Shown: positions 34,078 through 43,879, counted from the stretch's first letter. The stretch is DNA of 64,000 bases from CAZUNB01 sp044227985 (GCA_044227985.1 JBGAVT010000002.1:34286-98285); one strand, 5' to 3'. Numbers and translations: made by a program. The notes: generated by a model not told the origin, from the sequence alone.

Positions 34078-34365
34078 ATGATGGATCAAGCTAAAGCAAT
34101 GTTGAAGATGAAGAAGCTACAAAAAGAATTAGCTTCGACGATAATCGAAGCTGATGCTGGCGATGGCGCAGTAGTCATTCGTATCAACGGTGAGCAAAAA
34201 CTGAAGGGTGTTTCGATCGATCCAACCGCAATTGACCTCGAAGACATTGAAGAACTTGAAAACTGGGTGAGTGAAGCATTCAAGAAAGCTGTTGAAGAAA
34301 GTCAACGTTTGGCGCAGGAAAAGATGAAACCGATGCTTGGAAGCCTCGGCAACCTCGGCATGTAG
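34078..34365 (+). CDS. ybaB: YbaB/EbfC nucleoid-associated protein
   Basis: A 95-residue helix-strand-helix dimer that binds DNA in most bacteria. The sequence fits the family: QAKAMLKMKKLQKELAST, VVIRINGEQKLKGVSID, and the C-terminal helix KKAVEESQRLAQEKM. An AAGGAG site (about 34063-34068) precedes the ATG; the following ATG 34081 is an equally possible start. It sits upstream of recR by 7 bp, the usual order dnaX-ybaB-recR. Confidence 0.92.
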   Translation: MMDQAKAMLKMKKLQKELASTIIEADAGDGAVVIRINGEQKLKGVSIDPTAIDLEDIEELENWVSEAFKKAVEESQRLAQEKMKPMLGSLGNLGM

Positions 34366-34372
34366 TTTTACG

Positions 34373-34978
34373 ATGTCATTACTGCCCGCCGCACTTGAAG
34401 ATTTGATTGAAGCACTTGGCGCATTGCCAGGTGTTGGTCCTCGCACAGCCGAACGTTATGCACTTTATCTACTCGAGCACAATAAACAGGCCACCAAGAA
34501 AATTTCTCGAGCAACCGATGATCTGCATGACCGGATTGCCTATTGTCCAAAGACATTTGCGCTGATTGAATCAGACCAATCCATCTCACCGCTCTACGAC
34601 AACCCCGAGCGAGACAAACAAATGATTGCCGTAGTTGAGGATGCCTTCGATGTCGTTGCACTTGAAAAGCTCGGAAGTTTTAATGGAACCTATCACGTAT
34701 TAGGTGGACTACTTAATCCACTCGACAATATCGGACCAGACGAATTAACCATTATGCAGCTCTTGAACCGGATCGAAGAAGATGAGGTAAAAGAAATAGT
34801 TCTGGCCACCAACGCCAGTGTAGAGGGAGAGAGTACCGCGCTTTACATCCAGAAACAGCTAACTGATAGCGATATTGTCATCACACGCTTGGCTCGCGGA
34901 CTACCAGTAGGTGTTGACCTCGACTACGCCGATATCGGCACACTGACTAGCGCCTTCCTCAACCGCACCACTTTATAG
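34373..34978 (+). CDS. recR: recombination mediator RecR, degenerate zinc finger
   Basis: RecR helps load RecA with RecO and RecF. The N-terminal HhH domain (GVGPRTAERYALYLL) and the Toprim domain (IAVVEDAFDVVALEK, LATNASVEGESTALYI) are clear. Between them family members have a C4 zinc finger; here only the first Cys remains (AYCPKTFAL) and the later positions are Ser, Tyr and Asn. The protein should thus lack the structural zinc. ATG 34373 starts the known N-terminus. recF and recO are not in the window. Confidence 0.9.
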   Translation: MSLLPAALEDLIEALGALPGVGPRTAERYALYLLEHNKQATKKISRATDDLHDRIAYCPKTFALIESDQSISPLYDNPERDKQMIAVVEDAFDVVALEKLGSFNGTYHVLGGLLNPLDNIGPDELTIMQLLNRIEEDEVKEIVLATNASVEGESTALYIQKQLTDSDIVITRLARGLPVGVDLDYADIGTLTSAFLNRTTL

Positions 34979-34982
34979 CACC

Positions 34983-35696
34983 TCAACTTGCTAAGCTAGG
35001 GTTTCTTGCTATCTCTTCAACCAATGTTGATCGTTGAACCACAAGAGCTCTATAATCCACACCCCCGCTCGTCACGTCAGCCGTTAGTGTATCTTCTTCG
35101 AACCCTTCCCTGAATCTATCGACAGCAGAGAATAACGAATTCTCTTGAGGCGTGGGCCTACGATCAGTAATCAATCCATCTTCCACGTGCTCTTCACCCC
35201 CACCGAAGGCCGTCAGTCTACGACCAATAATCTTTGGAATCTCCGCGCGTACTGGGCAATTTCTACGATCCATCAGTCCATTGAACAGCTCAGTAGAGGT
35301 TGCAATTCTTAATGTCGCAATCGATAACTTTCTCATTTCATCGAGAGAAGGCCTCTCAGTTCTATAAAATGAGTAATCGCCAGGACCAAATTCTACCTGT
35401 ATAGCATCAGCTTTAAGTATTTTTCCTACTCGATCTGGTTGTTTTGAACAAAGACTATCCCTAATTTTCGAAAATCTCGACCGTTTGCCTAAATCAACGA
35501 CTTCTCTTGCAACTACAGCAGTTATCGATATGGGGAATTGTACTTGATCGATTTCGCTACCAGCATTCTGTAAGACGGTTATTCCACTAGCATCAAGTTG
35601 AGAAATCATATCGTCCGGCAAAGGATTTTGCATGTCGACAATCGCCCTATCATCCCTAGGATGTAAAAATTCGATGTCCAATAGTCCATGAGCCAT
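34983..35696 (-). CDS. hypothetical protein, 237 residues
   Basis: A soluble acidic protein rich in Arg, Asp and Glu, with no helix long enough to be membrane-bound. Visible stretches such as QVEFGPGDYSFYRTERPSLDEMRKLS suggest a globular fold, and it has two Cys. No conserved motif or known family is recognised. It converges on recR with 4 bp between stops. Confidence 0.6.
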   Translation of the reverse strand: MAHGLLDIEFLHPRDDRAIVDMQNPLPDDMISQLDASGITVLQNAGSEIDQVQFPISITAVVAREVVDLGKRSRFSKIRDSLCSKQPDRVGKILKADAIQVEFGPGDYSFYRTERPSLDEMRKLSIATLRIATSTELFNGLMDRRNCPVRAEIPKIIGRRLTAFGGGEEHVEDGLITDRRPTPQENSLFSAVDRFREGFEEDTLTADVTSGGVDYRALVVQRSTLVEEIARNPSLAS

Positions 35697-35839
35697 GTTG
35701 CTATCCTATGAATTAATATAGGTTGAGAATATTCTCTCCATAACTATTTGTCAATTACACAATTGTGTATCTTTAATTTTACGAAATATATTTGTTTCTG
35801 CATGGTTTTTAAATAAATTACTATAGTATAATAAGTGGT

Positions 35840-36388
35840 ATGAAAGTAATTATTCTCCACGGAGCAAATGGAAATCCTCACGAGAATTGGTTTATGTGGC
35901 TCAAAAGTGAACTTGAAAAACACAGCATTGAATCTATCGTGCCAAGACTACCCATCGATGAAACACAGAGCTATGCAAGCTGGGGCGCAATTGTTGACCC
36001 AATTGTGGAAAACGGCGACGTAATCATTGGCCACAGTCTCGGTGGGTTATTTTGGCTAAATTATTTAAAATGCACCAACAAGAACCTCCGAGCAACCCAT
36101 CTTATAGCTACCCCCAACCCACTTCTTGATGAATTCAACCCAGGAAATGACAGTATTTTTAAAAACAAAATATTATCGTTCAGCCAGAAGGAAAAATTAA
36201 AAGCCGGGGAAGTCGTAGTATACGAATCCAACAACGATCCATACATTCCGGAGGGTATAGGAAAAGACATTTCAAAATTGCTTAACGGAGAATACATCCA
36301 TATTCCAAACTCGGGACATTTCAACGAGTATTTTGGTTACGATACTTTTCCTGATTTATTAAAAAGTATCACAAAACACTTAACATAA
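35840..36388 (+). CDS. alpha/beta-hydrolase, RBBP9/YdeN type
   Basis: A small serine hydrolase of 182 residues. The nucleophile elbow is GHSLGG (about residues 67-72), the acid is in NNDPYIPEG, and the catalytic His is in NSGHFNE, so the triad is complete. It begins with the LHGANGNPHENW motif typical of the family. Esters are the likely substrates; no specific one can be named. TATAAT (35827-35832) lies 7 nt before the ATG, giving a leaderless message. Confidence 0.9.
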   Translation: MKVIILHGANGNPHENWFMWLKSELEKHSIESIVPRLPIDETQSYASWGAIVDPIVENGDVIIGHSLGGLFWLNYLKCTNKNLRATHLIATPNPLLDEFNPGNDSIFKNKILSFSQKEKLKAGEVVVYESNNDPYIPEGIGKDISKLLNGEYIHIPNSGHFNEYFGYDTFPDLLKSITKHLT

Positions 36389-36425
36389 ACGTAGCGACCT
36401 CTTGTTCTTGTGATATGATTAACTG

Positions 36426-37460
36426 ATGAATATGGAGAAAATCAAACAAGAAGCCGATCAATTGTTAGCTATTGTTAAAGACTCGCGCAACATCACGGTT
36501 ATCCAGGCCGAAAACCCTGATGCAGATAGTCTTGGTACCGCATTGGCTCTCGAGAATATTTTCACTGACCTCGGCAAAGAAGTTGCACTTTTCTGTGCCG
36601 TCGACATGCCACAGCACATGCATCACATTGTTGGCTGGGAGCGAATCGAAAAAAAGATCCCGAATAAGACCGACTTATTAATCTTAGTTGATAATTCATC
36701 AAGCTCACCGATGGAGAAGGCAATTGTACATATTAACGAAACATTCGCTGGCAGTTGGCCAAAATTCGTAATCATTGACCACCACGACACCGTTGATGTG
36801 ATACCAAACACGACTCTTCACATTAACCACAAAAAATCAGTCGCCACAAGCGAAGTTTTATATCACTTAGCAAAAGCAAATGATTGGCCAATTAGCCCAG
36901 AAACTGCAAAGGTTATGGCTATTAGTATCCTAAGCGACTCTCTTGGATTAACTAGTATCAAAACCACTGCTGGTACCTATCGAATCATGGCTGATTTGGT
37001 CGAAAACCACGAGTTAAATGTTTCCCAGCTTGATCATGAACGCAAACAGTCTATGGGTAAAACAGTCGAGATAGTTAATTACAAAGCCAAGCTTTTGCAG
37101 CGTGTTGAATACTTCTTCGATAACACTTTGGCAATTATCAATATTCCCTATGATGAAATTAAGCAATTTAGCGACAAATATAATCCAAGTGTATTGGTCA
37201 CAGAGGAGCTACGATTTGCATCACCAGTTGAGATGATTATAGCTTTGAAAGAATACCCAGACCGTATCACAGGCGCTCTCAGAAGTGACAAGGTACAGGT
37301 CTGCAATCGCATCGCTGAAAGTTTTGGTGGTGGAGGACATCCGTTTGCTGCCGGATTTAAAACTCGTGACTGGAATCGTGCTGATTTACAAAAAGAAATT
37401 CTCAAACTATTTATCGAAAAAAAAGCCGAAAAACAAAAGGAAGAAGATGAAGCTATTTAA
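36426..37460 (+). CDS. DHH-family phosphoesterase (NrnA-like)
   Basis: A 344-residue enzyme of the DHH/DHHA1 class: the metal-binding NPDADSLGTA, the DHHDT motif (about residues 119-123), and the DHHA1 substrate motif GGGHPFAAGF near the end. NrnA-type members degrade short RNAs, 3'-phosphoadenosine-5'-phosphate or cyclic dinucleotides. Extended -10 (TGA then TATGAT at 36414-36419) precedes the ATG by 7 nt. It overlaps cysS by 14 bp, so the two form an operon. Confidence 0.88.
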   Translation: MNMEKIKQEADQLLAIVKDSRNITVIQAENPDADSLGTALALENIFTDLGKEVALFCAVDMPQHMHHIVGWERIEKKIPNKTDLLILVDNSSSSPMEKAIVHINETFAGSWPKFVIIDHHDTVDVIPNTTLHINHKKSVATSEVLYHLAKANDWPISPETAKVMAISILSDSLGLTSIKTTAGTYRIMADLVENHELNVSQLDHERKQSMGKTVEIVNYKAKLLQRVEYFFDNTLAIINIPYDEIKQFSDKYNPSVLVTEELRFASPVEMIIALKEYPDRITGALRSDKVQVCNRIAESFGGGGHPFAAGFKTRDWNRADLQKEILKLFIEKKAEKQKEEDEAI

Positions 37461-38871
37461 TACTCTTTCACGACAAATAGAAGAGTTCAAACCGATTAAT
37501 CCGCCCCTAGTGAAAATGTATACTTGCGGTATTACCGTTTACAGCCATCCGCACATTGGGAATTGGTTTGCATATATTTATAGCGACATTTTGAACAGAG
37601 TTCTGATAGCTGATGGATTCACAGTCGAACGAACTCAGAACATTACCGATGTTGGGCATTTAATTAGTGACGATGATGACGGTGAAGATAAAATGGAAAA
37701 GGGCGCTAGGGCTGAAGGCCTAACCGCTTGGGACGTTGCCGATAAATATATTCGTATTTGTGACAGTGAAGCAAAATCATTAGATTTGCTCAGCCCAACT
37801 CACTTAGTTCGCGCGACCGACTTAATCAACGAACAAATCAAGATGATACAAGAACTTGAGCGAAAAGGTTTCACATATGTAATCAAAGATGGCGTGTACT
37901 TCAATACAGCCAAGCTTGATGACTATGGAAAGCTTGCGCGACTTGATATCAAAGGTCTTAAAGCAGGCGCACGCGTCGAAATTCGAAGCAAAAAATATCC
38001 AACCGATTTTGCCCTCTGGAAATTTAGTCCGAAAGATCAGAAACGAGATATGGAGTGGGAAAGTCCTTGGGGAATTGGATTTCCTGGCTGGCATTTAGAA
38101 TGTTCTGTCATTGCACGCGAAACACTAGGTGATCAGATTGATATTCATACTGGCGGAATTGACCATATCCCTGTTCACCATACAAATGAAATAGCACAAA
38201 CTGAAGCAGCTACTGGCAAGATTCCTATGAGTCGCTACTGGTTCCACAACAACCATATCAAGATTGATGGTGGTAAAATGAGTAAATCACTTGGTAATAT
38301 TTACACACTCGAAGATATACAATCACGAGGATATAGCTTGCAGGCTTTCAGGCTGATGGTTCTTAGCAGTCACTATAGAACTGAGGGGAATTTTACATGG
38401 GAGATAATGCAATCTGCACAAAACCGACTCAATGGATGGCTTGCCTCAGCTGATAATAGATGGCAATTTTCTGATTCATCTGATGCTAATGCTACATTAA
38501 ACTTCGAAGAACTAACAATTAAATTTGAAGCTCATTTGGACAATGACTTGAACACCCCACAGGCTTTAACGGTGATCGACCAAGCAATGACTAAAATTTT
38601 TGATAAACAAATATCAGAAAATGATTCTAAACAAATAACGGCATTTTTAAAGTTAATAAAAAGCTATTTGGGACTTAATTTATCACATCCTGATATATCA
38701 GAGGAGCAAAGAAAAGTACTGCACAACAGACAAGAAGCACGTAAAAACCAAGATTGGGCTAGCTCAGATAGATTACGTAAGGAACTTTGGTCAATGAATA
38801 TTGCCATAAAAGACACTGAAAACGGACAAAAATGGCACTGGAACAATAACGGACGAACATTAATTAACTAA
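37447..38871 (+). CDS. cysS: cysteinyl-tRNA synthetase
   Basis: Charges tRNA-Cys. The start ATG 37447 overlaps the DHH gene and is preceded by AAGGAAGA; the fold starts with MKLFNTLSRQ. The class I motifs are SHPHIGN (HIGN variant usual for CysRS) and KMSKS (GGKMSKSLGN). Zinc ligands fit: Cys in MYTCGITVY, Cys in HLECSVI, and the His pair with Glu in DHIPVHHTNEIAQTE. The C-terminal part is a helical anticodon domain. At 474 residues it is normal. Its last 8 bp overlap the convergent permease gene. Confidence 0.97.
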   Translation: MKLFNTLSRQIEEFKPINPPLVKMYTCGITVYSHPHIGNWFAYIYSDILNRVLIADGFTVERTQNITDVGHLISDDDDGEDKMEKGARAEGLTAWDVADKYIRICDSEAKSLDLLSPTHLVRATDLINEQIKMIQELERKGFTYVIKDGVYFNTAKLDDYGKLARLDIKGLKAGARVEIRSKKYPTDFALWKFSPKDQKRDMEWESPWGIGFPGWHLECSVIARETLGDQIDIHTGGIDHIPVHHTNEIAQTEAATGKIPMSRYWFHNNHIKIDGGKMSKSLGNIYTLEDIQSRGYSLQAFRLMVLSSHYRTEGNFTWEIMQSAQNRLNGWLASADNRWQFSDSSDANATLNFEELTIKFEAHLDNDLNTPQALTVIDQAMTKIFDKQISENDSKQITAFLKLIKSYLGLNLSHPDISEEQRKVLHNRQEARKNQDWASSDRLRKELWSMNIAIKDTENGQKWHWNNNGRTLIN

Positions 38872-39949
38872 CTTTTTTTGCTTCGTCGTTTTTACGCTTC
38901 TCGATAATATTATGGTAGATATAGTCTTTTACAAATATTTTGAGACACGCAGCAATAGGAATCGCTACTATGGCACCGAGTAGGCCTGCTACATATACGC
39001 CAGCAAGGGCGGCAACCAAAATTAACAATGGAGAGATATCTACTGTCTTACTCTGTACAAACGGTTGAATGACGTTATTTTCAATTTGCTGATAGATGAC
39101 AAAATATATCAGCATAATAACTGCAGCACTAACACTTGTAAGCAATGATCCACCCGCAGCAATCACTGAACCAATCGTTGCGCCAATCATTGGAATGACA
39201 TCAAATATACCTACAAATACAGCCAAAGGCAAAGCATATTCCACGCCAAGAATTGTCATGACAACAAATGAAGAAACCGCGGCGATAGTACCGATAAAGA
39301 TCTGCCCATTTACGAACCCAGTAACAACATGATACATTTTTGCTGCCATTTTTTTATGATGACTACGGTTATCTGGTGGAAATAGATCCCAGAATCGAGC
39401 AATCCAAGCAGGACCTTCAACTAACATGAAAAATGTAAGTACAATTACAGTTAGAACAACGGCTACATTAGTAAAGATAGAACCGATAAAAGATAGGATT
39501 GGCCCCCCAGATTTTGATAACTTGCTAGTTACCTCACCTTGGATTTCGTCAAGACTGTTAGTCAATTTGTATTTTTTTATAATTCGAGAGATTTCATTAT
39601 CGCCAGAAGATATATCTGCGATAAACCCTGGAGAATTATCAATGAATTGTTCGGTTTGATTAATAAGTGTAGGAACAAAACTGTACAGTAGGCTAGATAT
39701 AACAATTAGAACGGTTACATAACTTATGGCAGTAGCAAGCGCTCGACTTTTCCCTGGGACTCTTTCACTTAACCAATTAACGGGTGGACTGACTGCGATC
39801 GCCAAGAAAGCACTTGCAAACAGGATAATAATCGCACTCTTTGCTAGATACATCGAGTATAGAAGGGCACTAAAACCAAGGATAACGAGAATAATTCGAA
39901 CAATGGTTCTACTTCGGATGTCTATAATGACTTTATTTTGATTCGGCAT
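38864..39949 (-). CDS. AI-2E/PerM-family permease
   Basis: A 361-residue protein with about eight hydrophobic segments in the arrangement of the UPF0118/PerM family. Typical landmarks include the PPVNWLSERVPG loop and the IGSVIAAGGSLLTS and AGLLGAIVAIP segments. Members export autoinducer-2, cyclic compounds or metabolites; function in this lineage is not known. It converges on cysS with an 8-bp overlap. Confidence 0.85.
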   Translation of the reverse strand: MPNQNKVIIDIRSRTIVRIILVILGFSALLYSMYLAKSAIIILFASAFLAIAVSPPVNWLSERVPGKSRALATAISYVTVLIVISSLLYSFVPTLINQTEQFIDNSPGFIADISSGDNEISRIIKKYKLTNSLDEIQGEVTSKLSKSGGPILSFIGSIFTNVAVVLTVIVLTFFMLVEGPAWIARFWDLFPPDNRSHHKKMAAKMYHVVTGFVNGQIFIGTIAAVSSFVVMTILGVEYALPLAVFVGIFDVIPMIGATIGSVIAAGGSLLTSVSAAVIMLIYFVIYQQIENNVIQPFVQSKTVDISPLLILVAALAGVYVAGLLGAIVAIPIAACLKIFVKDYIYHNIIEKRKNDEAKKVS

Positions 39950-40055
39950 TTATACTCTGATTATGAACGGTAGAAGGCAATAAATCAAACATGATAGCGA
40001 GGCTTGTACTGGAACGGATATTTACTTTGGGAGCAGAGTTGATACAATTATTATT

Positions 40056-40370
40056 GTGAACAAAACAATAATTTCTGGCGGCTTGGTTCATGAACTACCG
40101 GATGATTTAACAGAAGCGCTAACTAAGAACAACGAGATCACGAAACTCTGGGAGAATATATCCCAGATTGCCCGTAATGAATTCATTTGCTGGGTCGAGG
40201 ATGCTAAACAAGAAAAAACTCGTACTAGAAGAATTAAAAGAACAGTCGAAGAGCTGATAGATGGTCAAAAACGTCCTTGCTGCTGGGTCGGCTGTATTCA
40301 TCGCACCGACAAAAAGCCAAGCAAGTGGCAACAAAATGTTTTGATTGATAAAAATCCGAAAAACACCTAA
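40056..40370 (+). CDS. YdeI/OmpD-associated family protein
   Basis: A 104-residue protein with the family core: LPDDLTEAL, NEFICWVEDAKQEKTRTRRIKRTVEEL, and a Cys-pair end KRPCCWVGC. These proteins occur widely and have been linked to antimicrobial-peptide tolerance, but the activity is unclear. The GTG start at 40056 is placed by TACAAT (40043-40048), 7 nt before it, with a -35 of TTTACT (40021-40026), so the message is leaderless. Confidence 0.8.
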   Translation: MNKTIISGGLVHELPDDLTEALTKNNEITKLWENISQIARNEFICWVEDAKQEKTRTRRIKRTVEELIDGQKRPCCWVGCIHRTDKKPSKWQQNVLIDKNPKNT

Positions 40371-40397
40371 AGCAATTATTCCGAAAACTACAGGGTT

Positions 40398-41615
40398 CTA
40401 ATCTTTATCGAGATCATCGAACTTATTTGCCATCGTTGGGTTGCCACGTATTAACTTTTTTACAGTTAATTCAGTAGCTTTATTATTGGCAATTCGTAGG
40501 TTGTCCTCTGAACGTATAAGGTTTTCTTTGGTTTTCTGTAGTTGGACGATTGATTTATCGATACTATCGATCGCAGTTTTAAATTTATCAGAAGCTAATC
40601 GATAGTTTCGACCAAATGACTCACGAAAATCATCTAATTGGTGTTCAAAGTTAGTTACGTCGGTGTTCTGTGCTTTGACTAAAGCCAATTCTGATTTATA
40701 TTTCATTGAATTAAGTGCCGCATTGCGGAGCAGAGTAATCATAGGGATGAAGAACTGAGGCCTGATGATATATGTTTTTTCGTGCCTATGTGACATGTCA
40801 ACAATGCCAGTATTATAAAGTTCGTTGTCAGATTCAAGAAGTGAAACCAACACAGCATATTCACAAGACTTTTGGTTGCGATCTTTATCTAGCTCCTTTA
40901 AGAAATCCTCATTCTTTTTTTTACTAGCAGTTTCATCGCCTTCGTTTTTCATTTCGAACATTATCGATATAATCTCATTACCATTCTCGTCATCCTCTCT
41001 GTAGATATAATCACCCTTGCTACCTGAGCTGGCATCATTATCTTTTTCAAAATATGCATTCTGAAAGGCAGTAGCTCGAAGTCTGTTAAACTCAGTTTCG
41101 CAATGCTGCTCAAGTGTTTCACCAATCATCTTAGTGGATAATTTGGCTTTCATATCCTTGTAGTATGCAATCATCTCATCTTTAGTTTTTAGTTCGTTTT
41201 CGTATCTATCTTTTAAACTAGATTCCAGTAATTTATTCTCAATATCTTTATTTTCGAGATTATTTGCCAGTGCGTCTCGTTCCCTCTCTAGGCTAGAAAC
41301 AGCTTCGTTTAATGCTAGCTTTTTTTCTATTTCCGAAGCAGAAATTTTTGCTTCTAACTTAATTATTTCATTGTCTTTTACTGACTTGAGCTCTGCGAAT
41401 TTTGTTTGTATCTTCTCATAATCTACACGAAGCTCATTTTTAGTCTTTTCTTGGGCGAGTAGCACAGCGCTTACTTTATCTTTTTCAGCTAACGTTAGTC
41501 TTTCATGTAGTTCTTTCTCAAACTGGCCATCACGAACTTGTTTTAAGATCTCTGCAAATCCTGCTTCATCAACCTTGAATGCTTTTTTACAATGTGGACA
41601 TAGTATTTCATTCAT
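40398..41615 (-). CDS. DUF2130 protein with N-terminal zinc ribbon and coiled coil
   Basis: The N-terminus has a CPHC metal-binding pair (residues 6-9), followed by about 150 residues of charged heptad-like helix (long coiled coil). The C-terminal DUF2130 domain (about 150-400) includes NAYFEKDNDASSGSKGDYIYRED and EMKNEGDETASKKKNEDF, with conserved acidic and Lys residues reminiscent of nuclease-fold enzymes. The role of the family is unknown; DNA-related work is possible. It is a single gene. Confidence 0.85.
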   Translation of the reverse strand: MNEILCPHCKKAFKVDEAGFAEILKQVRDGQFEKELHERLTLAEKDKVSAVLLAQEKTKNELRVDYEKIQTKFAELKSVKDNEIIKLEAKISASEIEKKLALNEAVSSLERERDALANNLENKDIENKLLESSLKDRYENELKTKDEMIAYYKDMKAKLSTKMIGETLEQHCETEFNRLRATAFQNAYFEKDNDASSGSKGDYIYREDDENGNEIISIMFEMKNEGDETASKKKNEDFLKELDKDRNQKSCEYAVLVSLLESDNELYNTGIVDMSHRHEKTYIIRPQFFIPMITLLRNAALNSMKYKSELALVKAQNTDVTNFEHQLDDFRESFGRNYRLASDKFKTAIDSIDKSIVQLQKTKENLIRSEDNLRIANNKATELTVKKLIRGNPTMANKFDDLDKD

Positions 41616-41748
41616 TCGTCATATTATACACGTTTGATGGTTTAGCGTTTATCTATCTGATTTCGATAATTCCACCAAAAAATTATTTGTTTAATTTTTT
41701 TTCAATATAAAAGCAAATCCAAATATGTTTATACATCTTTTATTTAAA

Positions 41749-41777
41749 TTGCATGCATAAACTTTGAAGCCTATACT
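41749..41777 (+). promoter_or_regulatory. promoter of mgtE
   Basis: TTGCAT (41749-41754), a 17-bp spacer and TATACT (41772-41777). The start should be near 41784, giving a leader of about 18 nt. No room is left for an M-box riboswitch. Confidence 0.7.
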
Positions 41778-41801
41778 TCCATATAAATAAAGTAAAGTAT
41801 T

Positions 41802-43070
41802 ATGAGCACACGAAAAACATTCAACCCATTAAACTCTTTGCCGCTAGCAGATATTCTTTTTCTAAAGGACAAGCGAATTCCTCTATTTCTCGAGCTTGAC
41901 CTAGTAAAGAGAACTGAACTAATTCGAAGAGTAACAAAAACAGTCAAAAAAGATATTCTTAATCGTATACCTGAAAATGATCTTATTAAGATACTTGAAA
42001 TGGTAGATCCAGACGAAGCAACCGATATGCTTCAGATGCTCCATAAAAACAAACGTGAAAAGGCTTTAGAAAACTTAGCAGATGAAATCAAATCATCACT
42101 TTCAACATTGCTTGAGTTCGACCCCAAAACCGCTGCAGGATTGATGACTCTCGATTATATCCAAACTCAGCCGTCAGATTCAGTTGCTACTGTTGCTAAA
42201 AAATTTAGACAACATGAAAAACGAACCGGACGCTTACCTGTAATATTAGTGATGGATGGTAATACACTTATAGGCTATCTACCAGGTCACGAACTAGGAT
42301 TTGCAGATAAAACAGAGATGATACAAAAGTACGTAAAGCGCATGCCAACTATTTCATATGCAGCAGATCATCAAACAGTTATCGACACATTCCATGCACA
42401 CCCTCACGGGAAAATTGCGGTTTTAACAGATGACAAGCAAGTTGTAGGAATTATTTATTCAGATGATGTTCTACAGTTAATTGAGAGTCAAAGTGGACAA
42501 TCACTGTATGATTTTGCCGGCGTTAGTAATGAAGAGAATGTTACGGATGCCACAAGAAAAAAAGTTAAATTTCGCTATAAATGGCTCATTATTAATCTTG
42601 CTACCGCGTTCCTAGCGTCTTTCACGGTCGGCCAATTTGAGAATACAATTTCAAAATACGTACTTTTAGCAGTATATATGCCAATTGTTGCTGGAATGGG
42701 CGGAAATGCTGCTACACAAACTTTAGCGGTGCTGGTTCGAGGCATAGCCTTAAAACAAATATCTTTCAAAACTGCATGGCGAACTTTAAAAAATGAGGTT
42801 GGCGCAGGATTTATAAATGGCATAATTAATGGTTTTTTAGTAGCACTAGTTGTTATCATTAAAGACCATGACTGGAAAATTGCAGTAATTCTGGCTTTAT
42901 CTATGGTTATTAATCTAATTGTAGCTGCCATATTCGGCACATTAGTGCCGTTGATCATGTCAAAACTTAGAAAAGACCCCGCTTCATCTGCTACTATCTT
43001 TATCACTACAGCTACTGATGTACTTGGATTCTTAACGTTTCTAGGGCTTGCAACGATTATTTTAGGTTAA
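41802..43070 (+). CDS. mgtE: MgtE-type magnesium transporter
   Basis: A dimeric Mg2+ channel. The cytoplasmic N domain (about 1-130, with VDPDEATDMLQML) and the two CBS modules (to about 255) gate the channel. Five transmembrane helices follow, with the family's selectivity signature in the form PIVAGMGGNAATQT. At 422 residues it is slightly short at the N-terminus but complete. The gene is alone under its own promoter. Confidence 0.93.
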   Translation: MSTRKTFNPLNSLPLADILFLKDKRIPLFLELDLVKRTELIRRVTKTVKKDILNRIPENDLIKILEMVDPDEATDMLQMLHKNKREKALENLADEIKSSLSTLLEFDPKTAAGLMTLDYIQTQPSDSVATVAKKFRQHEKRTGRLPVILVMDGNTLIGYLPGHELGFADKTEMIQKYVKRMPTISYAADHQTVIDTFHAHPHGKIAVLTDDKQVVGIIYSDDVLQLIESQSGQSLYDFAGVSNEENVTDATRKKVKFRYKWLIINLATAFLASFTVGQFENTISKYVLLAVYMPIVAGMGGNAATQTLAVLVRGIALKQISFKTAWRTLKNEVGAGFINGIINGFLVALVVIIKDHDWKIAVILALSMVINLIVAAIFGTLVPLIMSKLRKDPASSATIFITTATDVLGFLTFLGLATIILG

Positions 43071-43272
43071 ATATAACTTTAATGAATTCGTTTGTATTGT
43101 TTTAGAGGCTTTCTTTTTAATACATTAATTCATCATCCTTCTATTCGGCGGATTGTATGATTTAAAAATTTGTTTTGATAAAAAGCTCTACGGATCTTTT
43201 TGGCAATTATGAGCAAAATAACAAAGTTATTTCATTCTATTCTTTCGTAACCGAATATTATATGCTTATGCT

Positions 43273-43605
43273 ATGAAAAAACTTAATAAACACCTAGGCA
43301 AACGGCGTCATGTTCTAATTTCCGCCAGAAAAGCTAAGCCTCTTTTAGTTGATAGGCTAACATATGCGGCTGCAATAATAGAGCCGATTATTACTATACC
43401 TCAAGTTATCGTGATTTTTCGCGACCAAACGGCAGCTGGCGTATCATTATTTTCTTGGGTAGGGTATCAACTTATGACATTGGTTTGGATCTGGTATGCA
43501 ATCGTTCATAAGGATAGGCTAATATTGATATATCAAGGTTTATTCTTCATTGTGCAGACTGCAGTTATAATAGGTGGCATCATTTACGGAGCGCAATGGT
43601 TGTAG
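43273..43605 (+). CDS. PQ-loop (SemiSWEET-like) membrane protein
   Basis: Three hydrophobic segments follow a basic N-terminus in 110 residues, the size of a half-transporter. The PQ motif is in PIITIPQVIVIFRDQTAAG and a following SLFSW matches the family. SemiSWEETs form dimers that pass sugars. TATGCT (43261-43266) is 7 nt before the ATG, so the message may be leaderless. The gene stands alone. Confidence 0.85.
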   Translation: MKKLNKHLGKRRHVLISARKAKPLLVDRLTYAAAIIEPIITIPQVIVIFRDQTAAGVSLFSWVGYQLMTLVWIWYAIVHKDRLILIYQGLFFIVQTAVIIGGIIYGAQWL

Positions 43606-43688
43606 TTTGATACGCTTATAAAATTAAGCAGAGAGTTGATATTTTGTAAAGATTAGTATCATTTTAGAACACTTAGCTAAACTAGCTA

Positions 43689-43791
43689 TTCATACAGCCC
43701 ATAGACCTGTATGAACGCTTGATGTTAAACCATGACATCGTAACAGCTATACGCTTACTAGAAATTGTTAAAGCTTAAAGATTTAACAATT
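43689..43791 (+). ncRNA. three consecutive stem-loops, candidate structured RNA
   Basis: In the 274-bp gap between the PQ-loop gene and tRNA-Gln three perfect hairpins occur one after another: TTCATACAG/CTGTATGAA (43689-43697 with 43707-43715), GATGT/ACATC (43721-43725 with 43735-43739), and AATTGTTAAA/TTTAACAATT (43763-43772 with 43782-43791). All three loops are nine bases long. The strand cannot be read because hairpins are symmetrical. A bidirectional terminator follows at 43848-43877. No known RNA family is recognised. Confidence 0.4.
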
Positions 43792-43847
43792 ATCTGTACC
43801 TAATCAAGAAAACCCTGAATGTTCTAATTCAAAGTAGTGAAAAAATT

Positions 43848-43877
43848 AAAAAGCCATAGCAAATGCTATAGCTTTTT
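43848..43877 (-). terminator. terminator downstream of tRNA-Gln
   Basis: AAAAAGC, CATAGC and their complements form a hairpin with A-run and T-run on both sides. Read on the minus strand, it begins 3 nt after the tRNA 3' end and is followed by T-rich sequence. It would also stop a plus-strand transcript. Confidence 0.75.
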
Positions 43878-43879
43878 AA

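Noticed and set aside
41616..41801. M-box magnesium riboswitch before mgtE
   Set aside because: The promoter at 41749-41777 leaves only about 18 nt of leader, too short for an M-box, and no matching motif is seen.
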